DNA of 64,000 nt. Source: Nonomuraea polychroma (GTDB lineage: Bacteria; Actinomycetota; Actinomycetes; Streptosporangiales; Streptosporangiaceae). The DNA is taken from contig NZ_SAUN01000001.1 in assembly GCF_004011505.1 (NCBI RefSeq), positions 3,410,001 through 3,474,000 on the forward strand, written 5' to 3'. Numbering within the stretch: the first letter of the stretch is position 1; each line of letters begins with the position of its first letter. The notes beneath the pieces are model-generated. The model did no database searches and was not told the DNA's origin. It worked only from the letters and a program-made list of their open reading frames with translations. The position numbers were made by a program, and so were the translations under genes. This document shows, piece after piece, positions 16,047-25,815 of the stretch.

Positions 16047-16804
16047 TGGACGGAGAAGCCGCCGTCGACGAACAACATCTGGCCGGTGACGAAGGCGCAG
16101 GCCTCGCCGGCGAGGAACACCGCCGCTCCGGCGAAGTCCGCGGGTACGCCGTTGCGGCCGACCATGTGGCGGGCGGCGAGGGCTTCGACCCGGCCGGGGA
16201 TGGCCTGAGCGGGCTCGGTCAGCGGGGTCAGCACGAATCCGGGGATGATCGTGTTGACGCACACCCCGCCGGCCGACCACGCCTCGGCCTGGGAGCGGGT
16301 CAGCCCGCCGAGGGCGGCCTTGGCGGCGCCGTACACGCCGCTGTCGCCGAAGGCGCTGACGGTCTGCTGCGAGCCGACGTTGATGATGCGGCCCCAGCCG
16401 CGTGCGGCCATCTTCGGCCCGAAGTGCTGGCCGAGGAGGTAGGGGGCGGTGAGGTTGACGGCGATGGTCTGCTCGTAGTCGTCGGGCGTGAGGTCGGCCA
16501 TGGGCTTGCGGATGTTGTTGGCGGCGTCGTTGACGAGGATGTCGATGTCTCCGGCGCGGTCGCAGACGTGCTGGACGTCGTCGCGTTCGCCGAGGTCGGC
16601 GCTGATGCGGGTGGCGGTGACGCCGTGCTCGCGCAGCCGGGTGACGGCCTGGTCGAGCTCGTGCGGCCTGCGGGCGACCAGGACGACCTCGGCGCCGGCG
16701 CGGCCGATCGCCTCGGCCATGGCGTACCCGATGCCGGAGCTGCCGCCGGTGACGAGGGCGCGGCGGCCGTGGAGGGAGAACAGCTCCCGCAGATAGTCAG
16801 ACAC
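16043..16804 (-). CDS. Short-chain dehydrogenase/reductase
   Basis: A 253-residue classical SDR. The cofactor loop is TGGSSGIGYA (about 19-28), the active-site Tyr/Lys is in GVYGAAKAAL, and the catalytic Ser is in NVGSQQTVS. NDAANN replaces the usual NNAG. Overall it resembles gluconate 5-dehydrogenase/3-oxoacyl reductase-type SDRs (IIPGFVLTPLT, FVTGQMLFVDGG). It is divergent from the LacI regulator, which may control it. Confidence 0.9.
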   Translation of the reverse strand: MSDYLRELFSLHGRRALVTGGSSGIGYAMAEAIGRAGAEVVLVARRPHELDQAVTRLREHGVTATRISADLGERDDVQHVCDRAGDIDILVNDAANNIRKPMADLTPDDYEQTIAVNLTAPYLLGQHFGPKMAARGWGRIINVGSQQTVSAFGDSGVYGAAKAALGGLTRSQAEAWSAGGVCVNTIIPGFVLTPLTEPAQAIPGRVEALAARHMVGRNGVPADFAGAAVFLAGEACAFVTGQMLFVDGGFSVH

Positions 16805-16910
16805 GATCGGTCAAGTTAGCACCCGGCCGTGCCGGTGGTGCGGGGGTGGGTGGTGCCGGGGGACGGGCGGCCGCTCGTACAATCGGCTCGTCCGAAGGAG
16901 AGGCGGGGGG

Positions 16911-17951
16911 ATGGCCACGCGCGAGCGGCCGCGGCGGGTGACGATCGCCGATGTGGCGCGCCACGCCGGGGTGTCCACGACGGCGGTGTCGAAGGTGCTG
17001 CGCAGCGCCTATGGGGTCAGCCCGGCCATGCGGGAGCGGGTCAAGGCCGCGATCGAGGAGCTCGGCTACCGGCCGCATGCGGCGGCGCGGGCGATGCGGG
17101 GGCGGACGTTCACGATCGGGGTGCTGCTTCCCGATCTGCGCAATCCGTTCTTTCCCGACATCCTCGATGGGCTGTCCGAGCAGCTCGCCGGCACCGACTA
17201 CCAGGTGATCATGGTGCAGGGCGGCCCGGATGTCACAGCGGAGACCCGGGCCATCGACGCGCTGGTGGACCGGCAGGTGGACGGCATCCTCATGATCGCG
17301 CCACGGGTGCGGCGGGTGCGGCTGGAGGACGTGGCGGCGCAGATGCCGACGGTGGTGCTGGGCCTGCACGAGAAGTCGGCGCTGTACGACGTGGTGCACG
17401 ACGACGACGAGCTCGGCGCGGAGCTGGTGGTGCGGCATCTGATCGGGCTGGGGCACCGGCGGATCGCGCACATCGGCTACACGCCGGGCTCCCGGGAGCG
17501 GGCCGTGGGAGTGCTGGATGCGATCAGGGCGGAGACGTACGCGCGGGTGATGCGCGAGCACGGCCTGCAGAGCCAGATCGCGGTGGCGCGGGCCGCCTAC
17601 ACCGAGGAGGCCGGCTACCGGGGGGCGCGGGAGCTGCTCGAACGGTCGCCGCGTCCGACGGCGATCTTCGCGGGGGCGGATCTGGCGGCGCTGGGGGCGT
17701 TGCGGGCGTTGCACGAGGCGGGGTTGTCGGTGCCGGCGGACGTGTCGCTGGCCGGGTACGACAACACGCGTCTGGCCGCCTTGTCGAGCATCTCGCTGAC
17801 GAGCGTGGACCAGGACGGCGCGGTCATGGGGCGGACGGCGGGGCGGCTGCTGCTCGAACGTATCGAGGGGCGGACGTCGTCGGTGCGTTTCTCGGTCACG
17901 CCGAGCCTGGTGCCCCGCCGCTCCACGGGCCCGCCCGCCCCGGAGGCGTGA
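16911..17951 (+). CDS. LacI-family transcriptional regulator
   Basis: A 346-residue LacI/GalR regulator. The N-terminal HTH is VTIADVARHAGVSTTAVSKVL, shown in parts, with the hinge helix GYRPHAAARAMRGR. A periplasmic-binding-protein-like sugar domain follows (GVLLPDLRNPFFPDIL, SLAGYDNTRLA). It probably responds to a sugar. The adjacent divergent SDR gene is the likeliest target. TACAAT at 16878-16883 could be its -10 box. Confidence 0.93.
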   Translation: MATRERPRRVTIADVARHAGVSTTAVSKVLRSAYGVSPAMRERVKAAIEELGYRPHAAARAMRGRTFTIGVLLPDLRNPFFPDILDGLSEQLAGTDYQVIMVQGGPDVTAETRAIDALVDRQVDGILMIAPRVRRVRLEDVAAQMPTVVLGLHEKSALYDVVHDDDELGAELVVRHLIGLGHRRIAHIGYTPGSRERAVGVLDAIRAETYARVMREHGLQSQIAVARAAYTEEAGYRGARELLERSPRPTAIFAGADLAALGALRALHEAGLSVPADVSLAGYDNTRLAALSSISLTSVDQDGAVMGRTAGRLLLERIEGRTSSVRFSVTPSLVPRRSTGPPAPEA

Positions 17952-18066
17952 GGCCGCGACGCGTTGCGGGGTGGATGGTCTGGCGGCGGGGATGGTCGAC
18001 GGGCACGGGCGGGTGGGGGAGAATGTGGGGCCTGCAGTCTCCAGTCCAGGAAGAGTTCCCTGTGTC

Positions 18067-19388
18067 ATGAGCCTGGATCGGGCCCGCTCGGCGGGTGAGC
18101 GCGCGGACGCCGCGCTGCGGGTCGCGGTCGGGGCGGCGCGCTGGATCAGGTCCGCGGCCGCGGATGACGGCCGCTGGCTGGCCAACCCCGACGCGCGCGG
18201 GACGTCGGCGCTGGCCCCCGAGCCGGCCTCCCTGTATGCGGGCGCCCCCGGCATCGTGCTGTTCTTCCTGGAGCTGGCGGGGTCACGGGGGAGGAGGAAT
18301 ACCTGCGGGACGCGCGGGCGGGCTGCCGCTATCTGGCCTCGGCCTGGCGCGAGATGGCGGATGTGACGTTCCACCGTGGGCTGGGCGGTGTCGCGGTGGC
18401 GTTGTGCGAGGCCGGTTGGGTGCTGGGGGACGGCGTCGCGGAGGAGGCCGCTGCGGCGGCGATGGAACGGGTGGCGCGCTCGGCCCGGCCGATGGAGGGC
18501 GGGGCGGGCTGGTCGGGGGATCCGGCGCTGCGCGCCGATGGGGGCGTGGTGCTGGCGCTGCTGCGGGCGGCGTCGATGCTGGGCGTGCCGGCCTATGAGG
18601 AGCTGGCGGTGGAGGCGGGGGCGCGGGCGGCGCGGCTGGCGGTGCCGGGGCACCGGTTCGGCCACTGCCCGGGGTTGCCGGAGGATGCGGTGACGCCGGG
18701 TTTCCTGGCCGGTACGGCGGGGACGGCGTACGTGCTGGCCCGCCTGTACGGGGCGACGGGGCAGGAGCGCTTCCTGGAGGCGGCGCGCCGGGGAGCGGCG
18801 TTCGTGCGTGAGGTGAGCGTGGTCAGCGGCGCGACGGCGCTGGTGCCGCATCACCTGCCGCAGGGCAGGGAGCTGCACTATCTGGGCTACTGCTCGGGCT
18901 CGGCCGGGGTGGCGCGGATGTTCTACGAGCTGTACCGGGTGGCGGGCGATGCGGGCGACCTGGAGTGGGCCGAGCGGCTGGCGGGCGGGGTGATGGCCAG
19001 CGGCGTGCCGTGGCGGCGGGTGCCGGGGCTGTGGGAGACCGCCTGCCAGTGTTGCGGGGCGGCGGGGCTGGTGGAGTTGTTCACCGGGTTGTGGGCGGCG
19101 ACGGGGCGGGCGGCGTACCTGGAGTTCGCGCAGGTGCTGGGGGAGCATCTGGCAGGGCGGGCCCTTGAGGACGGCGGCGGAGGGTTGCGCTGGTATCAGG
19201 CCTATCGGCGGCTTCGTCCCGGTGAGGTGAGCGCCGACACGGGCTATATGGCGGGTGCGGCGGGGATCGGCGCGGCGATGCTGCATCTGGAGGCGGCGCT
19301 GCGCGGTGGGCGGGCGCGGCGGGTGGTGTTGCTGCCGGACAATCCGTTCCCGGAGATCCCGGTGCCGGCGGGCACGTCACGCGCGTAG
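18067..19388 (+). pseudogene. LanC-like (lanthionine synthetase C family) protein, frameshifted
   Basis: Two overlapping frames together encode a 440-residue LanC-like protein. The first frame (18067-) gives the N-terminal LYAGAPGIVLFFLELAG. The second continues VTGEEEYLRDARAGCRYLAS through to 19388. Adding one G to the GGGG run at 18279-18282 joins them perfectly as ELAGVTGEEEY. The zinc-site cysteines are visible in GYCSGSAG and CQCCGAAG, the latter replacing the usual CHG. LanC proteins add Cys to dehydroamino acids; stand-alone LanC-like proteins have unclear roles. No precursor peptide, dehydratase or transporter lies nearby. It may be intact if the missing base is a sequencing error. 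Confidence 0.8.
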
Positions 19389-19502
19389 CGGCACGCCCGG
19401 AGTGGCGGCGGCGTTTGCGCGCGGACGGGAGGCGGATGTAAGCTCGAACGCCCCACATTCGGCACGAGCTCCACAGTCCTCCCGTTAGGAGTATATCAGC
19501 GA

Positions 19503-21779
19503 ATGGCTAATCGTCAAGATGGTCTCGCGGAAGCCCTTGACATCGAGCAGCGGCATGTGTCGTGGCTGTACGGGCTGCTCGACCACACCAGGGAGCGGGC
19601 GCAGGCGGCGCTGCGCGAGGTGTACGGCAGGAGCGGCGGCACCCGCCAGGCGATGGTCGAGCGCGAGACGCTGGCCTCGGAGCAGGCGCGCCGGCTGGCG
19701 CAGCTGAACGCGGTCGAGCGGGGCCTGTGCTTCGGCCGCGTCGACGACGCCTCGGGTGGCCGCGTCTACATCGGCAGGATCGGGCTGCGGGACGAGCGGC
19801 ACGAGTCGGTGCTGATCGACTGGCGGGCGCCGGCCGCCCGGCCGTTCTACGTGGCCACGGCCACCGATCCGCGGGGTCTGGTGCGGCGCAGGCATCTGCA
19901 TCTGAAGGATCGTGCGGTGATCGGCATCGACGACGAGGTGTTCGACCTGGAGGGGATGAGCGAGGGCGAGCGGCGCACGCTGGTGGGCGAGGCGGCGCTG
20001 CTGGCGGCGCTGCGCCGGGGGCGGACGGGCCGGATGGGCGACGTGGTGGCGACCATCCAGACCGAGCAGGACCGGGTGATCCGCGCCTCGTGGCAGGGTG
20101 CGCTGGTGGTGCAGGGCGGCCCGGGCACCGGCAAGACGGTGGCGGCGCTGCACCGGGCGGCGTTCCTGCTCTACACCCACCGCGACACGCTGGAGCGGCG
20201 CGGCGTGCTGGTGGTGGGCCCCAACGCGATGTTCCTGCGTTACATCGGGCAGGTGCTGCCGTCGCTGGGGGAGACGCAGGTGGTGATGACGACGGTCGGG
20301 GAGATGTTCCCGGGCGTGCGGGCGGTGGCGGCCGACAGCCCGGCCGCGGCGGTGGTCAAGGGCGACGCGCGGATGGCCGGCGTGGTGGCCGGGGCGCTGG
20401 AGCTGCGCCAGCGGGTGCCGGAGGGTGATCTGGTGGTGGAGCTGGACGGGCTGGAGCTGCGGGTGCCGCACGCGGTGTGCGCGCGGCTGCGGGACCGGGC
20501 GCGGGCGGTGCGGCTGCCGCACAACATGGCCCGCAAGCTGTACGTGACCGAGATCCTCAAAGAGCTGGCCAGGGCCGAGACGCGGGCCTTGGAGGAGTCG
20601 CTGCACATCGACGAGCTGGCCAACGGCGATCCGGAGATGGAGGAGCTGGCCCAGCCGCTCGACCTGGAGGCCGACCTGGACGAGGTCGACATCGAGCTGG
20701 CGGCGCAGCGGTTGTGGGGCGAGCCGGAGGTGCGGCGGGCGGTCGACGGTCTGTGGCCGGAGCTGACCCCGCAGCGGCTGATCGGCGAGCTGCTGTCCTC
20801 GGCGGAGACGCTGTGGTCGGTGGCGCCGCCGGGCCTGGACTGGCAGCAGCTGCTGCGGCCGGCGGACGCGCCGTGGACGGCCGGGGACGTGCCGCTGCTG
20901 GACGAGGCGGCGGAGCTGCTGGGCGAGGACGACTCGTCGCGGCGGGCGGCGGCCCGGCGGGCCGGGGAGGAGCAGGCCGAGCAGCTGCTGTACGCCGATG
21001 AGGTGCTGCGGAGCACCGGCGTGCTGGAGGAGGGCATCTTCGATCGGGCCGACGTGCTGGCCGAGCGGCACGCCGACGACGGCATGGAGCTCACCACAGC
21101 GGACCGGGCGGCGGCCGACCGCACCTGGGCCTACGGGCACGTGATCGTGGACGAGGCGCAGGAGCTGTCGGCGATGGCCTGGCGGATGGTGATGCGGCGG
21201 GTGCCGGCCCGGTCGCTGACAGTGGTGGGCGATCTCGCGCAGACGGGGTCGGCGGCGGGGGCTCGGTCGTGGGCCGAGGTGCTGGACCCGTACCTGGAGG
21301 GCCGCTGGCGGGTGGAGCACCTGAAGGTCAACTACCGCACGCCGGCGGAGATCATGGAGGTGGCGGCCGACGTGCTGCGGGCGTTCGACCCCGGGCAGGA
21401 GCCGCCGGAGTCGGTGCGGTCGGGCGGCTCCCGGCCGCGGGCGGTGCGGATGCCGCCGGCGGGGCTGCCGGCGCTGGTGGAGGAGGAGTTGGCCGCGATC
21501 GGCGAGGGCCGGGTGGGCGTGGTGACCTCGGATGCCGTCCATGAGGCGGTGGCGCGGCTGCTGCCGGGCGGGGACCTGGACGCGCCGGTGGCGGTGCTGA
21601 CGGTGGGGCAGGCCAAGGGGCTGGAGTTCGACGCGGTCGTGGTGGTGGACCCGGCGGGGATCCTGGCGCAGTCGCCGATGGGCGGGCAGGACCTGTACGT
21701 GGCGGTGACGCGGGCGACGCGGCGGCTGACGGTGGCCTACGAGGGCGAGCTGCCGGACGTCCTGTCCCGCCTGGCCTAG
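19503..21779 (+). CDS. HelD-like UvrD/Rep superfamily ATPase
   Basis: A 758-residue superfamily-1 ATPase of the HelD type. Walker A is GGPGTGKT at about 205-212, Walker B/motif II is VDEAQELSAMAWRM at about 549, motif III is VVGDLAQTGS, and motif V is TVGQAKGLEFDAVVVVD. The N-terminal coiled region (residues 1-90) precedes the split 1A domain, as in HelD proteins that bind RNA polymerase and recycle stalled complexes. In some actinomycetes a HelD paralogue (HelR) gives rifampicin tolerance; nothing here decides between them. GTTAGGAG precedes the ATG. Confidence 0.92.
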   Translation: MANRQDGLAEALDIEQRHVSWLYGLLDHTRERAQAALREVYGRSGGTRQAMVERETLASEQARRLAQLNAVERGLCFGRVDDASGGRVYIGRIGLRDERHESVLIDWRAPAARPFYVATATDPRGLVRRRHLHLKDRAVIGIDDEVFDLEGMSEGERRTLVGEAALLAALRRGRTGRMGDVVATIQTEQDRVIRASWQGALVVQGGPGTGKTVAALHRAAFLLYTHRDTLERRGVLVVGPNAMFLRYIGQVLPSLGETQVVMTTVGEMFPGVRAVAADSPAAAVVKGDARMAGVVAGALELRQRVPEGDLVVELDGLELRVPHAVCARLRDRARAVRLPHNMARKLYVTEILKELARAETRALEESLHIDELANGDPEMEELAQPLDLEADLDEVDIELAAQRLWGEPEVRRAVDGLWPELTPQRLIGELLSSAETLWSVAPPGLDWQQLLRPADAPWTAGDVPLLDEAAELLGEDDSSRRAAARRAGEEQAEQLLYADEVLRSTGVLEEGIFDRADVLAERHADDGMELTTADRAAADRTWAYGHVIVDEAQELSAMAWRMVMRRVPARSLTVVGDLAQTGSAAGARSWAEVLDPYLEGRWRVEHLKVNYRTPAEIMEVAADVLRAFDPGQEPPESVRSGGSRPRAVRMPPAGLPALVEEELAAIGEGRVGVVTSDAVHEAVARLLPGGDLDAPVAVLTVGQAKGLEFDAVVVVDPAGILAQSPMGGQDLYVAVTRATRRLTVAYEGELPDVLSRLA

Positions 21780-21781
21780 AA

Positions 21782-21808
21782 ATCTACAATGTAAAGGCGC
21801 CGGGTCAG
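21782..21808 (+). repeat. ATCTAC-N3-GTAAAGG element, copy 2
   Basis: 27 bp with two differences from copy 1 at 16020-16046. The core is ATCTAC, AAT, GTAAAGG, followed by CGCCGGGTCAG. It starts three bases after the helD stop, between helD and the convergent marR gene. It is in the same orientation as copy 1. Confidence 0.7.
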
Positions 21809-21852
21809 ATGAGCATGTCCGGCTCAGCAGAATCACCGGCGACGAGGGAAGG

Positions 21853-22308
21853 TCACGCGCCCGGTTCGCTGTCGAGTTTGTCGGCGACGGCGCGGATGGC
21901 TCGGGTCGCCTGGTCGAGGTTGCGCAGGGTCTGGGTGTCGAGGTGCTCCATGATGCGGCGCAGCTGGTCGGCGCCGGCGTTGTTGATGTCGGCGATGAGG
22001 GCGGCGCCGGCGGCGGTGAGTTCGACGCGGCGGACGCGGCGGTCGTGGGGGTCTTCGCGGCGGCTGACGTAGCCCTGGGCGATGAGCCGGTCGACGATGC
22101 CGGTGACGGTGCCGAGGCCGACGCCGAGCCCGGCGGCGAGTTCCTGGCCGGAGGCGGAGCCTTGGGCGGACAGCAGCATGATGACCTTCAGCTGGCGCAT
22201 GGTGAGGTTGGAGGTGAAGAGGGACGATCTTTGCTGGGCGAACAGTCGTCCCAGGCCACGTTGTGTTTCGGTGATGCGCCGGATCAGGTCTTCGCGTTCG
22301 TCGTTCAC
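21853..22308 (-). CDS. MarR-family transcriptional regulator
   Basis: A 151-residue MarR regulator. The winged helix contains LTMRQLKVIMLLSAQGSASG and the recognition helix GVGLGTVTGIVDRLIAQGYV; the wing motif is REDPHDRRVRRVELT. It is divergent from the RND pump, with a palindrome in the 108-bp gap, so it probably represses that pump. Confidence 0.92.
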   Translation of the reverse strand: MNDEREDLIRRITETQRGLGRLFAQQRSSLFTSNLTMRQLKVIMLLSAQGSASGQELAAGLGVGLGTVTGIVDRLIAQGYVSRREDPHDRRVRRVELTAAGAALIADINNAGADQLRRIMEHLDTQTLRNLDQATRAIRAVADKLDSEPGA

Positions 22309-22322
22309 TGCCGCCCTCTCGT

Positions 22323-22344
22323 TTCCTGAGAAGGTTATCAGGAA
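22323..22344. promoter_or_regulatory. Candidate MarR operator upstream of RND pump
   Basis: Arms TTCCTGA (22323-22329) and TCAGGAA (22338-22344) form a perfect 7-bp inverted repeat with an 8-base spacer, typical of MarR operators. It lies 15 bp from the marR start. A second short repeat, TTCGC/GCGAA, lies about 25 bp further on toward the pump gene. Confidence 0.6.
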
Positions 22345-22416
22345 CGGTCGGGTGATCTAAATATTCGCATGAGGCGAAGTGTTAGTCTGGGGCGAAACTC
22401 TGGAGAGGGAGCCCGT

Positions 22417-25400
22417 ATGACCGCTTTCGCCAGGTTGAGCCTGGTCAATCGCACTCTTGTCGTCTTGGTGGCGTTCGTGTTGAGCGCGTTCGGCGTGTTC
22501 ACGATCCCGCAGTTGAAGCAGCAGCTGCTTCCGTCGTTGTCGTTCCCCGGCGCGTTCGTGCTCGCGCAGTATCCCGGCGCGTCGCCCGAGATCGTGGAGG
22601 AGCAGGTCACCAAGCCGATCGAGGACTCCTTCCAGGGGCTGGAGGGGATGGAGCAGATGACCTCCACCTCCAGGGAGGGCATGGCCCAGATCCAGGTGGC
22701 CTTCGCCTATGGCACCGACGTCGAGTCGTCGCTGAACAAGATGCAGCAGGCGGTCAACAGGGTCACGTTGCCCGACGGGGTCGAGCCGCAGGTGACGGCG
22801 GGCAACACCGACGATCTGCCGGTGCTGGTGCTCGCGGTGGGTGACGGCGGTGATGAGCGGGCGATGGCCGACAAGCTGCGCCGGATCATGGTGCCGGAGC
22901 TGCAGGGCGTGGAGGGCGTGCGGGAGGCGACGGTCACGGGCACCCGCGACGAGGTCGTGACGATCGAGCCGGACGCCGAGGAGATGAAGGAGAAGGGGGT
23001 CTCGGCGGCGCAGATTCCCGACGTGCTGAAGGCGAACGGCACCCCGATCCCGGCGGGCACGCTGACCGACGCGGGCAAGACGCTGACGGTGCAGGTGGGT
23101 GCGCGGGTCGATTCGGTGGACAAGCTGAAGGACCTGTACCTGACGCCCGCCCAGCCGCAGCAGGCCCAGGCCCAGGGCCAGACGCCGGCCCAGGGTCAGG
23201 CCCGGCCCGGCCAGCCGCAGGCCCAGGCGCGTGCGGGGCAGACCGGGCTGCCGCAGCAGGCGCCGCAGCCCAAGCCGCTCAAGCCGGTCAAGCTGGGCGA
23301 TGTCGCGGAGATCAAGCGGGGGCTGGCGGACGCGACGACGATCACCCGTACGGACGGCAAGACGAGTCTGGGCGTGTCGGTGACGATGATGCCCGACGGC
23401 AACGCGGTGACGATCTCGCACGAGATCCGCGAGAAGCTGCCGGAGCTGACCAGGGCGCTGGGCGACTCGTCCGACACGCAGGTGACGGTGGTGTTCGACC
23501 AGGCTCCGTACGTGGAGCAGTCGATCGAGAGCCTGACCACCGAGGGCCTGCTGGGGCTGGCGTTCGCGGTGCTGGTCATCTTGGTGTTCCTGCTGTCGGT
23601 GCGGTCGACGCTGGTGACGGCGGTGTCGATCCCGCTGTCGGTGGTGATCGCGCTGATCGTGTTGTGGGCGGGCGACTACTCGCTGAACATGCTGACGCTG
23701 GGCGCGCTGACGATCGCGGTGGGCCGGGTCGTCGACGACTCGATCGTGGTGCTGGAGAACATCAAGCGGCATCTCGGCTACGGCGAGGCGAGACTTCAGG
23801 CGATCTTGACGGCGGTGCGTGAGGTGTCGGGCGCGGTGACGGCCTCGACGTTGACGACCGTGGCGGTGTTCGCGCCGATCGCGATCGTGGGCGGCATGGT
23901 GGGCGAGCTGTTCGGCCCGTTCTCGATCACGGTGGCGGTGGCGTTGCTGGCGTCGCTGGTGGTGTCGCTGACGGTGGTGCCGGTGCTGGCGTACTGGTTC
24001 CTCAAGGCGCCGGAGCTGACGCCCGAGCAGGCGCGCAAGCAGCGTGAGGAGGCCGAGGCCAAGGAGCTGCGTTCGCCGTTGCAGCGGGCCTACCTGCCGG
24101 TGCTGCGGTTCGCGACGCGGTTCAAGCTGGTGACGGTGCTCATCGGGGTGGCGGTGTTCGTCGGCACGATGGGGCTGGCCGGCAGCCTGCGGACCAACTT
24201 CCTGGATTCCTCGGGGCAGAACACGATCTCGTTGTCGCAGCGGATGCCGGTCGGCTCGGATCTGGAGGCCACCGACAAGGCCGCCCAGCAGGTCGAGGAC
24301 GTGCTGGCGGGCGTGGAGGCGGTGGAGACGTACCAGGTGAACGTCGGCGGAGGCGGAGGCGGCGGCGGGTTCGGCGGCGGCGGGTTCGGCGGGGGTGGCG
24401 GGGGCGCCGACCGGGCGTCGTATTCGGTCACGCTCAAGGACGGCGCGGACACCCCGAAGGTCGAGCAGGAGCTGCGGGACAAGATCGCGGGCGTGTCCGG
24501 GGTCGGTGAGGTGACCGTGGGCGGTGGCGGCGGTGGCGGGTTCAACTCCGACACCGTCAGCGTGATCGTGCGCGCTCCTGATGTCGAGACGCTGCGTACG
24601 GCGGCCGGCGAGGTCACGCGGGCGATGGGCGAGGTGTCCGGGCTGCAGGACGTGTCGTCGAACCTGGAGGCCAGCGCGCCGCGGATCGAGGTCGTCGTCG
24701 ATCGTGAGGAGGCGGCCGAGCGCGGCCTGTCGGAGGCGCAAATCGGGCAGGCGGTGGCGCAGGCCTTCCGCGGCGCGCCGCTGGGCCAGATCACGCTGGA
24801 CGGCCGCACCAGTGACCTGGTGCTGCGCGGCGCGGACGCGCCGGAGGACGTGGCGGCGGTGGAGGACCTGGAGCTGGCCACGGCGGCCGGCACGGTGAAG
24901 TTGTCGACGGTGGCCGACGTCAAGGAGGTGGCCGGGCCGACGCAGGTGACCAGGATCGACGGCGAGCGGTCGGCCACGGTCTCGGCCAAGGTGGCCGACG
25001 CGGGGAACCTGGGCGCGGTGACGCAGACGCTGACGACGAAGCTGGACGGGCTGCAGTTGGGCTCGGGCGCCACCTACGAGATGGGCGGGGCGTCGGCCGA
25101 CCAGGCCGAGGCGTTCTCCGACCTGGGGCTGGCGATGCTGGCGGCGATCGCGATCGTCTTCATGATCATGGTGGCGACGTTCCGCAGCTTCATCCAGCCG
25201 CTGATCCTGCTGGTGTCGATCCCGTTCGCGGCGACGGGCGCGGTGGGGCTGCTGGTGGCGACCGACACGGCGCTGGGCGTGCCGGCGCTGATCGGCATGC
25301 TGATGCTGATCGGGATCGTGGTGACGAACGCGATCGTGCTGATCGACCTCATCAACCAGTATCGCGACCAGGGCATGGGCGTGGTCGAGGCGGTGATCGA

Positions 25401-25671
25401 GGGCGGCCGGCGGCGGCTGCGGCCGATCCTGATGACGGCGGTGGCCACGATCTGCGCGCTGACGCCGATGGCGCTGGGGGTGACCGGGTCGGGCGGGTTC
25501 ATCTCGCAGCCGCTGGCGATCGTGGTGATCGGCGGGTTGATCTCCTCGACGCTGCTCACGCTGGTGCTGGTGCCGACGCTGTACACGATGGTGGAGCGGA
25601 CGAAGGAGCGGATGCGGCGCAAGCCGGCCGCGCCTCGGCCGGAGGAGAAGGTTCTCACTCCTGCCACGTGA
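22417..25671 (+). CDS. RND-family efflux permease (HAE1/AcrB-like)
   Basis: A 1084-residue RND pump: one N-terminal helix, a large porter loop, helices 2-6, a second porter loop and helices 7-12. The signature VGRVVDDSIVVLENIKRH carries the proton-relay acidic pair (in helix 4). Two unusual linkers are present: a Pro/Gln/Ala-rich stretch at about residues 245-290, and a Gly/Phe-rich tract at about 640-665 with a second GGGGGGG near 710. No membrane-fusion or outer-membrane partner is nearby, as expected for a Gram-positive. The ATG at 22417 has GGAGAGGGA. Probably repressed by the divergent MarR. Substrate unknown (drugs or lipids). Confidence 0.92.
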   Translation: MTAFARLSLVNRTLVVLVAFVLSAFGVFTIPQLKQQLLPSLSFPGAFVLAQYPGASPEIVEEQVTKPIEDSFQGLEGMEQMTSTSREGMAQIQVAFAYGTDVESSLNKMQQAVNRVTLPDGVEPQVTAGNTDDLPVLVLAVGDGGDERAMADKLRRIMVPELQGVEGVREATVTGTRDEVVTIEPDAEEMKEKGVSAAQIPDVLKANGTPIPAGTLTDAGKTLTVQVGARVDSVDKLKDLYLTPAQPQQAQAQGQTPAQGQARPGQPQAQARAGQTGLPQQAPQPKPLKPVKLGDVAEIKRGLADATTITRTDGKTSLGVSVTMMPDGNAVTISHEIREKLPELTRALGDSSDTQVTVVFDQAPYVEQSIESLTTEGLLGLAFAVLVILVFLLSVRSTLVTAVSIPLSVVIALIVLWAGDYSLNMLTLGALTIAVGRVVDDSIVVLENIKRHLGYGEARLQAILTAVREVSGAVTASTLTTVAVFAPIAIVGGMVGELFGPFSITVAVALLASLVVSLTVVPVLAYWFLKAPELTPEQARKQREEAEAKELRSPLQRAYLPVLRFATRFKLVTVLIGVAVFVGTMGLAGSLRTNFLDSSGQNTISLSQRMPVGSDLEATDKAAQQVEDVLAGVEAVETYQVNVGGGGGGGGFGGGGFGGGGGGADRASYSVTLKDGADTPKVEQELRDKIAGVSGVGEVTVGGGGGGGFNSDTVSVIVRAPDVETLRTAAGEVTRAMGEVSGLQDVSSNLEASAPRIEVVVDREEAAERGLSEAQIGQAVAQAFRGAPLGQITLDGRTSDLVLRGADAPEDVAAVEDLELATAAGTVKLSTVADVKEVAGPTQVTRIDGERSATVSAKVADAGNLGAVTQTLTTKLDGLQLGSGATYEMGGASADQAEAFSDLGLAMLAAIAIVFMIMVATFRSFIQPLILLVSIPFAATGAVGLLVATDTALGVPALIGMLMLIGIVVTNAIVLIDLINQYRDQGMGVVEAVIEGGRRRLRPILMTAVATICALTPMALGVTGSGGFISQPLAIVVIGGLISSTLLTLVLVPTLYTMVERTKERMRRKPAAPRPEEKVLTPAT

Positions 25672-25677
25672 TCGTGC

Positions 25678-25724
25678 GCGCCGGCGCCCGCACGGCCAGG
25701 TGCTGTGCGGGCGCCGGTGCTTTT
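25678..25724 (+). terminator. Strong intrinsic terminator after RND gene
   Basis: 16-base arms (25678-25693 and 25705-25720) match at 15 positions around an 11-base loop, followed by TTTT. It begins 6 bases past the stop of the RND gene. Confidence 0.85.
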
Positions 25725-25815
25725 CCGCTGTCCGGCCGGGCGAAGGACGAGCGGCGCAGCCAGGCAGGCCGGCTTCGAATGTGGCTCATGAGCGGGATGC
25801 CTGGTGCGCGGTCCT

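Noticed and set aside
16797..19286. 829-codon antisense frame over LacI and the LanC-like gene
   Set aside because: Pro/Arg/His-rich shadow with no domain; opposite strand genes are recognisable.
18000..19502. Lanthipeptide cluster around the LanC-like gene
   Set aside because: No precursor with Ser/Thr/Cys-rich core, no dehydratase, kinase or transporter was seen.
19389..19502. Rifampicin-associated element upstream of the HelD gene
   Set aside because: No clear inverted repeat was found in the leader, so a HelR-type role is not supported.
22357..24741. 794-codon frame antisense to the RND gene
   Set aside because: Arg/His-rich composition typical of antisense shadows in high-GC DNA; the plus strand encodes a clear RND pump.
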